A stretch of DNA of 64,000 bases. Origin: JABWCQ01 sp964587105. Lineage in GTDB: Bacteria; Electryoneota; RPQS01. Shown here piece after piece: positions 1 through 10,041 of the stretch (its first letter is position 1; each line of letters opens with the position of its first letter). Below the pieces are notes generated by a model, which worked only from the letters and a program-made list of their open reading frames with translations, was not told the origin of the DNA and did not search any database. The stretch lies in assembly GCA_964587105.1 (NCBI GenBank), contig CAZPKG010000016.1, forward strand, positions 16,260-80,259, given 5' to 3'. The position numbers and the translations under genes are program-made.

Positions 1-1700
1 CGATCAGGAGCGTCCAATACAATTGTCGTCACGTCAATTGTCAAGTGCAGGTCAGGGCACGACGTTGATGAAATCGCCACATTCCCGAAATATTCATAGA
101 ATTGATCGTTCGTCGTATCCGGCTGCGCAATGATAGTCAACGTGCGCGTTTCGCCCGACGGGATATTCATGATGCTCGGCTCCACCGAAATCCAGTTGCC
201 CGTTGGCGAAACTCCGTGCGGTGAGATCGAAAGCGAGAGAATTCCGTCGCCTGTGTTTTGCAGCGCTACGGGGTACGATGTAGTCGCGTCATTTTGCGCA
301 AAAATGTTTACCGATGTTTGACTTGCACGAAGGTTTCCCTTATGTAAATCAACATCAATTCGCGCTTGCGTATGCTCGCCTACCTCTACATCAGCGATGG
401 ACGAAGTTTCCCAACATTCGTGCTCGTATCTAATCGTATAAGTCCCGGCCGCCAATTGCAATTGATATAGACCGGCATTGTCGGTCGTTGTTCGAGCGCC
501 GCTTTCGACCGCCGTCACGCGGACTCCTGTAACAGGTGATCCATCCAAATCGGAGGTGACGCTTCCTGAAACGGAAGCGGGAAGCACCATCGTGTTTTCA
601 AATAGGTAGATCGCTTCAGAAGTCGAACTCCCGCCCAAAAGGTCCTGATCGCCGTCGCGGTCGTAGTCCGCGCTGGTAATGCTGTAGAAATTCACATCCC
701 GGAGGATTTCTTCGCGAATGAATGAGCCTACCTGAGTCTGTTGCCACCAATAGATTCCGCCCGGATTGAAACCGTCCGTGAACCCCGCGGCGGCAACATC
801 GAGGATGCCATCGTCATCAAAATCGTCAAAGATCACTGAACGCGGATTTGTAAGCTGGCCCGGCAGCGACGTTAGCATCCACTGGTTTGAAACAAACTCC
901 CATCGCGGCACGACGTCATTGTCAATGTCACAGCCAACGATATCAAATGCGCCATCGTTGTCAAGATCGCCGACGGCAATCGCCGTCAGGTTTCGATTTG
1001 TAATCTCGTTGGTCACGTCGAATCCTGAGTCAGTCCGCTTCAGCATGAACACGCCTCCACCCTGAGACGCCGTTACGAAAATTTCATTGACGCCATCGCC
1101 GTCAAAATCACCAACGGCAAAACTCGTTGGAACATAGGGATCAGGAAGCGAGTCGTGCCACCTTTGCACCAACATGCCGTTCTGCTGCTCAAACACGCGA
1201 ATGATTCTTGCAGAACTGCGCGCTTCTGCTCCGACGAGGTCAATTAGTCCGTCACCCGTGATGTCGGCGGCAAGCAAGGCTACCGGACCTTGCGCATTGC
1301 TTAACAGGTCCTCCGCTTCAAACAGATGTTGAATGTCATTTGGCGTTTCACCGCGCAACAGAACATACTTATTGTCATCATACGAGGCATAGACTGCGTC
1401 AACATCGCCGTCGTTGTCGAAATCGCCTGTGGCGATCTGTCGCCCGTTGCCTGAGGTTACGTATTCCGACTCACGAATCAGTGAATCGTCCGGAGTGTGC
1501 TGGAGAAAGTACACGTGTCCCGGCCAAAAAGACGCAACAAGTAAATCGAGATCTGCATCGGCATCAAGGTCTTGAACCGCTAAGTCCCCCACTCCGCCAA
1601 GTTGTGCAGCGAGTATTGCGTGTTCAAAACTCTGCGCGTTCGCTGCGCGAACCATCAAACCTATCAGCAGGACTGAAGCTAACCTTAGCAAACACACCAC
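1..1700 (-). CDS. Secreted FG-GAP/VCBS-repeat protein, C-terminus beyond window
   Basis: The reading frame is open from a GTG at 1700 (a second GTG follows directly) to the window edge, at least 566 residues, so the 3' end is missing. A GGAGG at 1705-1709 sits five bases before the first GTG. The N-terminus is a signal peptide (hydrophobic stretch, then AANA-QS). Next come FG-GAP/VCBS-type repeats with calcium-binding Asp patterns such as DFDNDGDVDAV and DITGDGLIDLV, which usually build a beta-propeller. Around 450-560 is a carboxypeptidase-regulatory-like Ig domain (SGSVTSDLDGSPVTGVRVT), then an Ig-like module. Probably exported to the surface; binding partner unknown. It starts 34 bases after the gene ending at 1735, so the two are probably co-transcribed. 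Any C-terminal sorting tail lies outside the window. Confidence 0.85.
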   Translation of the reverse strand, partial: MVCLLRLASVLLIGLMVRAANAQSFEHAILAAQLGGVGDLAVQDLDADADLDLLVASFWPGHVYFLQHTPDDSLIRESEYVTSGNGRQIATGDFDNDGDVDAVYASYDDNKYVLLRGETPNDIQHLFEAEDLLSNAQGPVALLAADITGDGLIDLVGAEARSSARIIRVFEQQNGMLVQRWHDSLPDPYVPTSFAVGDFDGDGVNEIFVTASQGGGVFMLKRTDSGFDVTNEITNRNLTAIAVGDLDNDGAFDIVGCDIDNDVVPRWEFVSNQWMLTSLPGQLTNPRSVIFDDFDDDGILDVAAAGFTDGFNPGGIYWWQQTQVGSFIREEILRDVNFYSITSADYDRDGDQDLLGGSSTSEAIYLFENTMVLPASVSGSVTSDLDGSPVTGVRVTAVESGARTTTDNAGLYQLQLAAGTYTIRYEHECWETSSIADVEVGEHTQARIDVDLHKGNLRASQTSVNIFAQNDATTSYPVALQNTGDGILSLSISPHGVSPTGNWISVEPSIMNIPSGETRTLTIIAQPDTTNDQFYEYFGNVAISSTSCPDLHLTIDVTTIVLDAPD

Positions 1701-1734
1701 GCCTGCCTCCTTTTGGAGCGCTGATTTACAATCG

Positions 1735-3813
1735 CTATTTCAGCAAGAGAAGTTTTTGAGTAGCGACGTTCCCGCCTTGCATCAAGCGCGCAAAGTAAAC
1801 GCCTGACGCGGCGTTCGCGCCATCCCATTGCACAACGTGGACTCCGGGAGCAAGACGACCACTGAGTAGCGTCGCCGCTTCGCGTCCCGTCACGTCATAG
1901 ATGCGAAATTGCACGTCACCAGATTGCGCCAACACGAACTGCAAACTCACTGTGGCATTGAACGGATTGGGATAGGCGGGCAACATGGCAAACTCAGTTG
2001 GCAGCAGCGTTGCATCGTCAACGTCAACGTTCCAATTGACGAATGTCCAGGTCTGGTTTGAGTGTCGCTCCATTGGGGGATAGTTGCTGCTCGCTACCAC
2101 CCACCAAGTTACGGTATCACTTTGGTGGATAAACGGATGATCTGTGAAATTCACCGTCGCCGTCGTATCTAACAGCGTATCGATCAATGTAATCGAGTCG
2201 CCAACTTGAAAGAATAGAGAGTACAACAAAGTCTCATCCACGCTATCAGGATCGATGGGCATTTCCCAACTGAACGTCGCAAACGGATTGACGATCGGGT
2301 CGCCATTAGTTGGACCAAGAAGATTAAAGGCTCGAGTCGAGTCCGGATGTATCTTGCGAACATGCCGATAACTTTCGTTGCAAACTCGCAAATTTCCAAA
2401 TTGATCTTGAGCCATAACGCGCCAGTAGCGATCAAAAATGTCCTCTGTGCGAGTCAACCTTGTCGTTGTTTGCGAGAGCGGACCGATAGCCTGCGGATTA
2501 TCAAACAGCGTGTCGGTATCGAGCAACAGAGCGTAAGCAATCTGGTCGCCCGGATCGGGATCGGTTGCGGCTTCCCACCGAAATCGAATCGTGTCAACCG
2601 TGAAAAACGCGTTGTCTTCCGGACTAATTATTGAGAACGGATCAGGGTTGTGCTGCAACGGAGCAGCCGGATCAACGGACGTTACCGCATAGTAGCCATG
2701 CGGTAAACCGGTATTACGAGTGCCCGCCGCGTGATATTGAAAAAGGCTGTCCACCGCGACGTCGCGAAACTCGGAAGAGACCACCGTATCAAACTGAATT
2801 ACAGTCCACATGCTGTCAAAATCCTGATCGTATTTCATCAGAAATGCGTTGCGCGTCCCCAAATGCTGTTCCGACCAATAACCTCCAATGACAAATCCGC
2901 TGTCACGATCGGCCACAGGGAGCACACACAGCGCCGCGTCATTCTCCGTTCCGCCAAGCACGTCTGACCACAAACTATCTCCGTTGTCATTTGTGGCTAA
3001 CACAAAGATATTTGTTTTCGTGCTGTCGCCAAATGAGCGCGTTGAGCCGACGAGCAAACTCAAACTTGAATCCACGCGAACGGCGTCGAAAAGCTCCTCT
3101 GCCCGCACCGCGCCGAAGCGATGGGAATTCAACAGCACACCCGCAGAATCCGTGCGACCGAGCCAGAAATCGCGATTCCTACCGGCGACACTGTCAGCAG
3201 TGCCGAAGAGTAAGATATCTCCCGAGGCAATTCGCTGCACTCGTCGAATGCCCGCAGACGTGTGATAAGTGTGCGACCACTCTACGGCCCCTTGCGTATC
3301 CACAAGCACCAGACTTCCATCCGATGCACTGGAATCGCCCGGCGTAACCGAGCCAACCACAAGCACGTACGAATCGTTGTAGAAGGCCGCGCTGCTGCCT
3401 CTGTCCGCGCGCACGTTGCCACCAAAATCCCATTGATCGTTCAATACCCCGGCGCCGGTAAACTGCACGACTTTGTAATCCGGCGTGCTATTCTCCGTCG
3501 TGAAACCGATCATCCTTCCCATGCCGTTGTGCCATAGGCAATCATACATGTAGTTCGTGCTGCCCCATAACCGCGACCAAATTGCCACGCCATCCGTGTC
3601 AACCTTGACGGCGTAGGCTTGAAACTGCTGTTGCAAACCTATTCCCGTCAGATAGACGCCGGGCGACGTGGTGTCTCGTTCGGCGAGTGTGATATGAAAA
3701 AACTCGCCGCGATCAGCAAACGTTGTTTGAATTGGTACCGTTGGCGGATCAGCGAAACTCGCCGACACCAAACAACATAACAGACCCAAAAATACCGTGA
3801 GCATTCCTCCCAT
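1735..3813 (-). CDS. T9SS type A sorting domain secreted protein
   Basis: 692 residues. The N-terminus (MGGMLTVFLGLLCCLVSASFA-DPP) is a signal peptide. The middle resembles beta-propeller-like quinoprotein or delta-60-type repeats (recurring VDTDG, LVDTQGAVEWS, GTENDA), followed by two fibronectin/Ig-like segments at about 390-590. The last 80 residues form a Por secretion (type IX) sorting domain: AYPNPFNATVSLQF, IYDVTGREAATLLSG, GVYFARL and a final KLLLLK. Exported through the Sec pathway and then, by family knowledge, through T9SS to the surface. The start chosen follows GGGAGAGGGAC; a second ATG three codons on is possible. No enzymatic motif recognised. Confidence 0.85.
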   Translation of the reverse strand: MGGMLTVFLGLLCCLVSASFADPPTVPIQTTFADRGEFFHITLAERDTTSPGVYLTGIGLQQQFQAYAVKVDTDGVAIWSRLWGSTNYMYDCLWHNGMGRMIGFTTENSTPDYKVVQFTGAGVLNDQWDFGGNVRADRGSSAAFYNDSYVLVVGSVTPGDSSASDGSLVLVDTQGAVEWSHTYHTSAGIRRVQRIASGDILLFGTADSVAGRNRDFWLGRTDSAGVLLNSHRFGAVRAEELFDAVRVDSSLSLLVGSTRSFGDSTKTNIFVLATNDNGDSLWSDVLGGTENDAALCVLPVADRDSGFVIGGYWSEQHLGTRNAFLMKYDQDFDSMWTVIQFDTVVSSEFRDVAVDSLFQYHAAGTRNTGLPHGYYAVTSVDPAAPLQHNPDPFSIISPEDNAFFTVDTIRFRWEAATDPDPGDQIAYALLLDTDTLFDNPQAIGPLSQTTTRLTRTEDIFDRYWRVMAQDQFGNLRVCNESYRHVRKIHPDSTRAFNLLGPTNGDPIVNPFATFSWEMPIDPDSVDETLLYSLFFQVGDSITLIDTLLDTTATVNFTDHPFIHQSDTVTWWVVASSNYPPMERHSNQTWTFVNWNVDVDDATLLPTEFAMLPAYPNPFNATVSLQFVLAQSGDVQFRIYDVTGREAATLLSGRLAPGVHVVQWDGANAASGVYFARLMQGGNVATQKLLLLK

Positions 3814-3913
3814 GTCCCTCTCCCTTGCGTTTCATCAAATCTCCGCCATGCACATTGCACATAACCCGCTTCCCCGACGGGCGTTGTCCATCTCCCACAC
3901 TCTGTAAACACAA

Positions 3914-3942
3914 AAGTTACCGAATTTGCCGCTGAGTGTCAA
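3914..3942 (-). promoter_or_regulatory. Predicted sigma-70 promoter for the T9SS cargo gene
   Basis: On the minus strand TTGACA (3942-3937) is followed after exactly 17 bases by TAACTT (3919-3914). Transcription would begin near 3907, giving a leader of about 94 bases. The spacing matches the other predicted promoters in this window. Confidence 0.5.
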
Positions 3943-4020
3943 GGCGCGCGGTCAAGGCACCGAATTTGCAAATTATTCCGCCAAAGAACTCACTCATAGC
4001 TTTGCCACAGGTTTCATCGC

Positions 4021-6423
4021 ATGCGCGCATTCGTCAAAATCATCGGAATCGCTGTAGGTTTGACCGGCCTCCTCGGGGGCGCCCTGATGTCTATGGGCCA
4101 CCTGCGGACTGCCGAAGGGGACTATCAGGATCTGGAAATGGCCAAACTGAAGAACCTGGCCGCTTCATGGGAAACCCAGCTTGTTTCAGTTCGCTCGGCC
4201 TTTCGCGACCTGCTCTTGCGGCACACCGTAACTGCCGCAGTTGAGCACCCTTCCGAGTGGGCTGGCTGGCGGGTCGAAAACAAATTCGCCCAGATGACTG
4301 ACGAATGGCCGACGGGGTTGGTCAAACCTCGTGGCTGGGTGTTGCTGCGTTCCAACGGCCAAACTCACGCGGTTGCAGGGGACAGCATCGGGCTTGCCGT
4401 GGCACTGGACGAGTTTGCCCAGCCCGATGCGTCGGATATTCTGCTGACGGACAAGCATGGCCCGAGCCGTTGCTTGGCCTTGCAATATGCCCCACCCTCT
4501 GACGAGCAAAATCCCACTCCCGGGAGGCTTGTCGCCCTGTTCAACCCCAACGACCTATTCAAAGCCCCGGCCGATGCGCCTGCCCAGTGGGTGTTGATGA
4601 ACGGCCCGACCGAGACTTTCCTGGCCTCTGCTCGCCGCTCCGACCCGCCAATCGGGGCTGGGACTTGGGGAATCTTACTTTCACAGACCGCTGGACTGGT
4701 TACGATGGAAGACGGCCTGCCGTTGGCCTTTGCCCGGATTCATGTCCCCGGAATGTCGCCTCTTTTGTTGGTCTCAGAAATTGACTCCCCAACGAGCGCG
4801 GGAAGTGCGGTCGGCGCATTGCTGTTGCTGACTGCCGGAACTGCGTTTCTGGTTTTCGTTCTAAAGCCGCGCCGCAAGAGCGAGCCTGTTGCGACTGCGC
4901 ATGTTCATTCTACGGAGCTTGTTGAACCGGATGAACAGAAATCATCTCGCGAAACCATCACGTTCCGACAGATTTTTCAAGCGGTTCGGACGCCCATGTG
5001 CGTGGTTGACGAGAGCGGACGTTTGCTGCGAGTGAATTCCGCGGCGCGCGGCTTGCTCTACTTGCCTAAAGGTGGTCAACCGGATGAATCGGTTTCGGTT
5101 ATCGGCGCAGATTTTCGCGGATCACTAAAAGAGTTTTTGGTGAGAGCCGCCGCCAAAGATTTCGCCGGAGGTTGCTGGCTACTCTGTCATGAGGACAAGC
5201 ACTATTTCGACGGTGAAGTCGTAGCTACGAAACTCAGTGCGAACGCCGACGGAACGGGGCCGGTGGCGCTCGAATTTGTTGAGAATCGCCCTGTCGCAGC
5301 CGGAGACCGCACCGAAGTCGCGCAGATTGTCACTTCAGTTGATGCACTGAATCCGCAACCTGTTTTGTTGGTGGATAGCAGCGGTCACGTGATTGAATGT
5401 AATCGCGCGGCTCTGGAGATCAACACAAAGCTCGCCGATGCGCCGCTGCTGCATGAAGTTCTTCCTGGTCTTGAACAAGCCAACGTCGCTTCCGTAGTGA
5501 ACCCTGACCGTACAGAGAGATTTGAGAGCCTCTTTGGAGCGCGCCTATTTGAATTCTATCCGGTTCCGACGGCAAACGGAATGCTGCTGTATGGATTAAA
5601 GAAATCGGATTCGCAAAGTTTGCAGATTGCGTTACATCAGTCGCAAGAGAATTTCAACACATTGTGCAGTTTGACCAGCGAAGCCGTCTTGCTGGTTGAT
5701 CCGCGCACGCATTTCATTCAGGAAACTAATTTGGCGGCATCTGATTTGTTCGGCGCAGTCCATCCCGGCTTGGTCGGGAAACAGATGGATGAATTCGCGG
5801 ATTGGCCATGGAACGAAGAGCACTTGCGGACTTCCGTTCAAGTTCTTCGCGGAGACGGCGAATGCGTTCCCTGCTCGTTTGAGCATGAACTCATCAAAGT
5901 TGAAGGGGAACCGACGCTGCTTGTCGTGCTATCGCGACAATACGAATCAGAACACCGCACGCCCTACGAACTTGCGAACTATGCTGATTCCGTCGCATTG
6001 CAACTATCGGAAAACTTGCAAGCTGAGCAAGCGCAACCTCAACAAAATATCGTTCCCGTTGGCCCCGGAATGCTCGTGGTGACCAATCCAACAGTGCGCG
6101 ACGTTGCACGTAAAATGTTGGAACGATTGGGTCATCCGTGTGAAGTGTTTACGAATCTCGATGACGCGACAATTTATCTTGTGCGCTCGGACATTCGCCC
6201 AGAATTTGTGATGATCGACATGGGTGATTTTGATCAACCGAGTGATTGGATCGAGATGGTGCGAACGCGCTGCGGAAGCGTTCCGTGTGTTGGATTATCC
6301 GACTCCACGAGTGAGGATTTACCCAGTGGCCCGAATGCTGTTTTGCCAAAACCCTTTGAGCTTGAAGATATCGCCAATAGCCTGCAAAGCTTGGACTTGG
6401 ACAGCGTTGCCGACGAGGCATAA
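4021..6423 (+). CDS. Membrane PAS-domain sensor with C-terminal receiver-like domain, no kinase
   Basis: 800 residues. Membrane segments at about 5-25 and 262-283 bracket an external sensor region. Three PAS-like modules follow (about 313-420, 441-540 and 540-650; typical starts are TPMCVVDESGRLLRVN and QPVLLVDSSGHVIECN). Residues 681-795 form a receiver-like fold with the phosphorylatable Asp position at D733 (MIDMGDF) and the conserved Lys at K777 (LPKPFE). The usual N-terminal acidic pair is replaced (VVTNPT), so phosphorylation is doubtful. No HisKA, HATPase, GGDEF or EAL region is visible, so output must be by protein contact or a partner. Monocistronic: a terminator follows at once and the upstream gene is divergent. 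Confidence 0.75.
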   Translation: MRAFVKIIGIAVGLTGLLGGALMSMGHLRTAEGDYQDLEMAKLKNLAASWETQLVSVRSAFRDLLLRHTVTAAVEHPSEWAGWRVENKFAQMTDEWPTGLVKPRGWVLLRSNGQTHAVAGDSIGLAVALDEFAQPDASDILLTDKHGPSRCLALQYAPPSDEQNPTPGRLVALFNPNDLFKAPADAPAQWVLMNGPTETFLASARRSDPPIGAGTWGILLSQTAGLVTMEDGLPLAFARIHVPGMSPLLLVSEIDSPTSAGSAVGALLLLTAGTAFLVFVLKPRRKSEPVATAHVHSTELVEPDEQKSSRETITFRQIFQAVRTPMCVVDESGRLLRVNSAARGLLYLPKGGQPDESVSVIGADFRGSLKEFLVRAAAKDFAGGCWLLCHEDKHYFDGEVVATKLSANADGTGPVALEFVENRPVAAGDRTEVAQIVTSVDALNPQPVLLVDSSGHVIECNRAALEINTKLADAPLLHEVLPGLEQANVASVVNPDRTERFESLFGARLFEFYPVPTANGMLLYGLKKSDSQSLQIALHQSQENFNTLCSLTSEAVLLVDPRTHFIQETNLAASDLFGAVHPGLVGKQMDEFADWPWNEEHLRTSVQVLRGDGECVPCSFEHELIKVEGEPTLLVVLSRQYESEHRTPYELANYADSVALQLSENLQAEQAQPQQNIVPVGPGMLVVTNPTVRDVARKMLERLGHPCEVFTNLDDATIYLVRSDIRPEFVMIDMGDFDQPSDWIEMVRTRCGSVPCVGLSDSTSEDLPSGPNAVLPKPFELEDIANSLQSLDLDSVADEA

Positions 6424-6445
6424 AACTCTCTGTGAATAACTTCTG

Positions 6446-6473
6446 AAACGCCCTGCCATGCGGGGCGTTTTTT
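6446..6473 (+). terminator. Rho-independent terminator after the PAS sensor gene
   Basis: AAACGCCC pairs with GGGGCGTTT across a short loop and runs into six T. It lies 22 bases after the stop codon at 6423. Confidence 0.85.
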
Positions 6474-6745
6474 GTTAAACTACATGGATGCCTCTCGCAC
6501 AATCTGCATAACTCCGGTCTGGGTGTGCAATCCTCGCACAGTACTAATAACCCTACAGCATTTTCCAATAACTTAAATGCCTTCCACATGTTAATGGAAC
6601 AAACCTTGAAGACCCTCTTCGTGAAAACGTTCACTTGCTTTCACATCGTTTTCTCCTTATCTTACAGGCTGTTGCATTCTTGTCGATGACGCGTTTGAAA
6701 TTGTTGACCAGTGTTTTTTCAGCATTTATTTTAGAGGTGATGAAG
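6474..6745. other. Intergenic region, nothing certain
   Basis: An AT-leaning region between the terminator and the lamin-tail gene. A TTGACC (6704-6709) with TATTTT 17 bases later (6727-6732) resembles a promoter, but it would leave a leader of only a few bases before the ribosome site at 6733-6737. No gene or known RNA seen. Confidence 0.4.
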
Positions 6746-9700
6746 ATGCGTATGTTGCGTGGACTTGCTTTGTTGGCCGCGCTCTGTTTGGCAGCCCTGC
6801 CCGTGTTGGCACAATCTTTCGGTGACGTTGTGTTCACTGAAGTCATGTATGACGACACCGCTTCGACCGATCTCGAATGGGTAGAGATTCACAATACCAC
6901 CGCGAACTCGATTGACATTTCAGGTTGGGTGGTTGGGGATGCCGCAGTCTATCCCGGGCCCGGATCAGAAGGCGTCATCACGATTCCGGCGGGAACGACT
7001 ATCGCGTCAAATGCATATCTGGTTCTTTGCCGCATCACAATTCCTGAAATCACTGGAGAAATACTCTGCACAGGCGCAGGTAGTTGGGCACTCACAAACA
7101 CTGGTGATAACCTTTGGCTTTACACTGCCGCCACCGGCGGAACTCTGATCGACGGTTCACTCACCGTTTCATATCCTGACGGTGCAGCGAATAACGCCGG
7201 CAATTCAATTGAGAAGTGCGATGTTAATGCAACATGGACAGGTGATCCGGCCGCCTGGATTGAATCCACAACTGTTTTTGCAACTGCTGGCCGTTATCGC
7301 CATTGCACGCCAGGCGCTCCCAATACTCCTTGTGGTGGTGGAGACATTACTCCTCCGGCATTGACCAGCATCACAGTGATCACCAATTCGCAGATTGACG
7401 TTCTGTTTGACGAAAGTGTAAATCAGACCGTCGCAGAACTGGCATCGAATTACTCAGTCAATAACGCTGTTGGCAATCCTTCAGCCGCGGTTCGCGACGT
7501 TACAAACAACGCATTGGTTCACTTGACTTTTTCCGCGATGGCGCCGAACAACTACACGCTCACCGTGCTGAACGTGCAGGACATCGCCGGCAACGCCGCG
7601 ACAAATTTGACGGGCAATTTCACCGTCATGGGCGCGGCCTCAAATACAGTTGTTATTACCGAGGTGATGTATGACGATACAGCCGGAACTGACGTCGAAT
7701 GGATTGAAATCTATAACACGACTGCCAATCCAATCAACATCGGTGGATGGATTGTAACCGACCACAGTGCGTATCCGCCAACGAGCGAAGGTGCGCTTTA
7801 CATTCCCGCCGGCACGACCATCAGCGCCGGACAGTACTTAGTGCTTGCCGACACGTCAATTGTTGAATTAACCGGCGAACTTGTCTGTGCCGACTCAGTT
7901 GGCCTATGGGGTTTGTCGAATGGTGGTGACAATCTTGCAATCTTCACCGCTCTTTCAGGTGGTACGTTGGTACACGGCTCATTGCTTACAAATTTCCCCG
8001 ATCTTTCAGCAGGCAATGCGGGAAGTTCAGTTGAAGTTTGCGCCGGTGATGTTGGCCAACCTTGGGACAGCGTAAGCTGGTACGAGTCTTCAAACGTCTT
8101 TGCAACTACTGGCCGCTATCGTTTCTGCACTCCCGGCGCGGCACCGTCACCATGCATCGCTGATGTTGTTCCGCCCGTCTTGACCGGCGTCAACGTTATT
8201 ACCAGCAGTCAAGTTGATGCAGTTTTCAATGAGAACTTGAATGAAGTGTCTGCGGAGACCGTTGCGAACTACAGCGTTGATCTCGGCATTGGCGCTCCGT
8301 CAACCGCCGTGCTCCAGCCCGACGGTAACACGGTTCGGTTGTCATTCGCGGCTTCAATGCCTGCTAATACCTACACCTTGGTCGTTAACAACGTCACTGA
8401 CGTTGCAGGCAACCCAATTGCTCCCAACAGCTCCGCACAATTTACGATCGTTCCTTCGGCCTATGACTTTGTCATCACCGAGTTCATGCCGAACCCGAAT
8501 TTCGCCGGAACCGCAGATTCGCTCGGTGAATGGATTGAAGTTCACAATCGCGGCGCAAACGCTGTTAACATGTCTGGCTGGATTATTTCAGATGCTAACG
8601 GCTCGGACACATTGGAGGGCAATCCGACCATTCCGGCGGGCGGATATTTTGTCTTCTGTTCCAACGGCGACAGCGCAACCAACGGCGGCGTGCCGGAAGA
8701 TTATGCTTATCACTTTGGCACTACCGGCTGGGGTATGGCGCTGAACAACACTGGTGAACTGATTACATTGCGTGATGCAAGCAACGTTACCGCAGTCGCT
8801 CTGTCGTACAACGGCCTTCCGTTTGCCGCCGGTGCGAGTGCACAGCTTTCGGCGCCAAATCTTGATCCATCCAATCCGACTAACTGGTGCACAGCTTCTG
8901 CCGGATGGAACGGAGCGAACAACGGCGATCGCGGTACTCCTGGCGCAGCCAATATTTGCGGCGCACCAGCCATTCCCGACACACTAACGATCTGTCAGAT
9001 TCGCGCGCAAAACGAGTGCGGCCTTCCGACGTGGAATGACTCACTGCTCGTCACGTATGGCGTTGTCACTTACAACGATTCGTGTCGCCGCAATATGTAT
9101 GTTGAGCACAACGGTTGCGCAATTCTTGTATTCGGTACCGCCGCTCAATTGCCCATGCAGAATTCGACTCGCTTGGCACTCCCCGGTGACTCCGTTCGCA
9201 TTGAAGGGGCGCTCGACTTCTTCAACGGTGTGTCTGAGTTTTCTCAATTCGCACTTGATGCCGCAGTTGTGACCTTCATATCTGCCGGCCATGCCGTTCC
9301 TGCCGCGACTGTTGTAGCTGCGAACACAATTTCACAGAACGCCGCCGCGTGCGCACCGGAAGCCAGCGAATCGCGTCACATCACTGTGCAAAATGTCGTC
9401 TTTGACACAACCGGTGGCGTGGATACGTTCTTGACCAACACGAATTTCCGTTTGGTTAACGGCACAGACACAATTCAATTCCGCGTCAATGCGTGCGACA
9501 CGTTGGTCGGCCAGCCGATTCCGCTTGGCGCGTTGAACGTCACGGGAATCTTGGCGCAATTCGATTCGTCCGGCGCCTGTTGGTGCCAGGACTATCAGTT
9601 GCTGACAGGGCGCCTTGCTCCGTTTGAAACGGCCATGTGCGGTACTCCGCTTACCTTGACTGCCTATCGCCTTGCAGGAACGAACTTTGTGCAGCTTCGC

Positions 9701-9892
9701 TGGGCGCCTGCTCCGGCGAACAGTTGCGGTTGCTACAATGTCTGGTATGCGACCAGCGCGACTGCCGCGTTCCCGGCAGAATACACGTTGCTTACCCCAA
9801 TTCCTGTTTCGACAACGACATTTGATGATGAGCCAATCGGTGGCCCGGACACCAAGCGCTTCTACGTCGTGACCGGCGTTCCCTGCCCGTAA
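6746..9892 (+). CDS. Secreted multidomain protein with three lamin-tail domains
   Basis: 1048 residues from the ATG at 6746. It has an AGAGG eight bases upstream; ATG 6740 is in frame but too close to that site. Signal peptide MRMLRGLALLAALCLAALPV-LAQ. Two near-duplicate units follow, each a lamin-tail domain (TEVMYDDTASTDLEWVEIHN; TEVMYDDTAGTDVEWIEIYN) plus a SbsA/Ig-like domain opened by a DxxPP(A/V)LT motif. A third lamin-tail domain (ITEFMPNP...GEWIEVHNRG) and an OB-like or Ig-like C-terminal region come next. Lamin-tail domains are common in secreted bacterial surface proteins and nucleases, but no nuclease motif is seen. There is no type IX sorting tail, so its final location is unclear. 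Transcribed alone and closed by a strong hairpin. Confidence 0.85.
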   Translation: MRMLRGLALLAALCLAALPVLAQSFGDVVFTEVMYDDTASTDLEWVEIHNTTANSIDISGWVVGDAAVYPGPGSEGVITIPAGTTIASNAYLVLCRITIPEITGEILCTGAGSWALTNTGDNLWLYTAATGGTLIDGSLTVSYPDGAANNAGNSIEKCDVNATWTGDPAAWIESTTVFATAGRYRHCTPGAPNTPCGGGDITPPALTSITVITNSQIDVLFDESVNQTVAELASNYSVNNAVGNPSAAVRDVTNNALVHLTFSAMAPNNYTLTVLNVQDIAGNAATNLTGNFTVMGAASNTVVITEVMYDDTAGTDVEWIEIYNTTANPINIGGWIVTDHSAYPPTSEGALYIPAGTTISAGQYLVLADTSIVELTGELVCADSVGLWGLSNGGDNLAIFTALSGGTLVHGSLLTNFPDLSAGNAGSSVEVCAGDVGQPWDSVSWYESSNVFATTGRYRFCTPGAAPSPCIADVVPPVLTGVNVITSSQVDAVFNENLNEVSAETVANYSVDLGIGAPSTAVLQPDGNTVRLSFAASMPANTYTLVVNNVTDVAGNPIAPNSSAQFTIVPSAYDFVITEFMPNPNFAGTADSLGEWIEVHNRGANAVNMSGWIISDANGSDTLEGNPTIPAGGYFVFCSNGDSATNGGVPEDYAYHFGTTGWGMALNNTGELITLRDASNVTAVALSYNGLPFAAGASAQLSAPNLDPSNPTNWCTASAGWNGANNGDRGTPGAANICGAPAIPDTLTICQIRAQNECGLPTWNDSLLVTYGVVTYNDSCRRNMYVEHNGCAILVFGTAAQLPMQNSTRLALPGDSVRIEGALDFFNGVSEFSQFALDAAVVTFISAGHAVPAATVVAANTISQNAAACAPEASESRHITVQNVVFDTTGGVDTFLTNTNFRLVNGTDTIQFRVNACDTLVGQPIPLGALNVTGILAQFDSSGACWCQDYQLLTGRLAPFETAMCGTPLTLTAYRLAGTNFVQLRWAPAPANSCGCYNVWYATSATAAFPAEYTLLTPIPVSTTTFDDEPIGGPDTKRFYVVTGVPCP

Positions 9893-9907
9893 CGACTGAA
9901 TTTGCCT

Positions 9908-9953
9908 AATTAGAAGCGGCCCGCTCCGGTCTTGGAGCGGGCCGCTTCTAATT
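9908..9953. terminator. Long perfect hairpin after the lamin-tail gene
   Basis: A perfect 20-base-pair stem (9908-9927 with 9934-9953) closes a six-base loop. There is no T-tract, so it may act as a terminator or mRNA-end stabiliser rather than a classic intrinsic terminator. Confidence 0.7.
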
Positions 9954-9997
9954 GTGGGGTCTGCACTTAGATAGGTTGTCATAGCATCCTCAAGCAA

Positions 9998-10013
9998 CGG
10001 CACAAGGATTGCT
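9998..10013 (+). promoter_or_regulatory. Predicted sigma-54 (-24/-12) promoter of flgB
   Basis: CGGCACAAGGATTGCT has the invariant GG and GC ten bases apart and matches the TGGCAC-N5-TTGCW consensus at nearly every position. It lies 28 bases before the flgB start, so transcription would begin near 10023, just before the ribosome site. RpoN control of flagellar rod genes is well known in several phyla. Confidence 0.75.
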
Positions 10014-10041
10014 AATTGCATACTCGAAGGAGAAAACCCCT

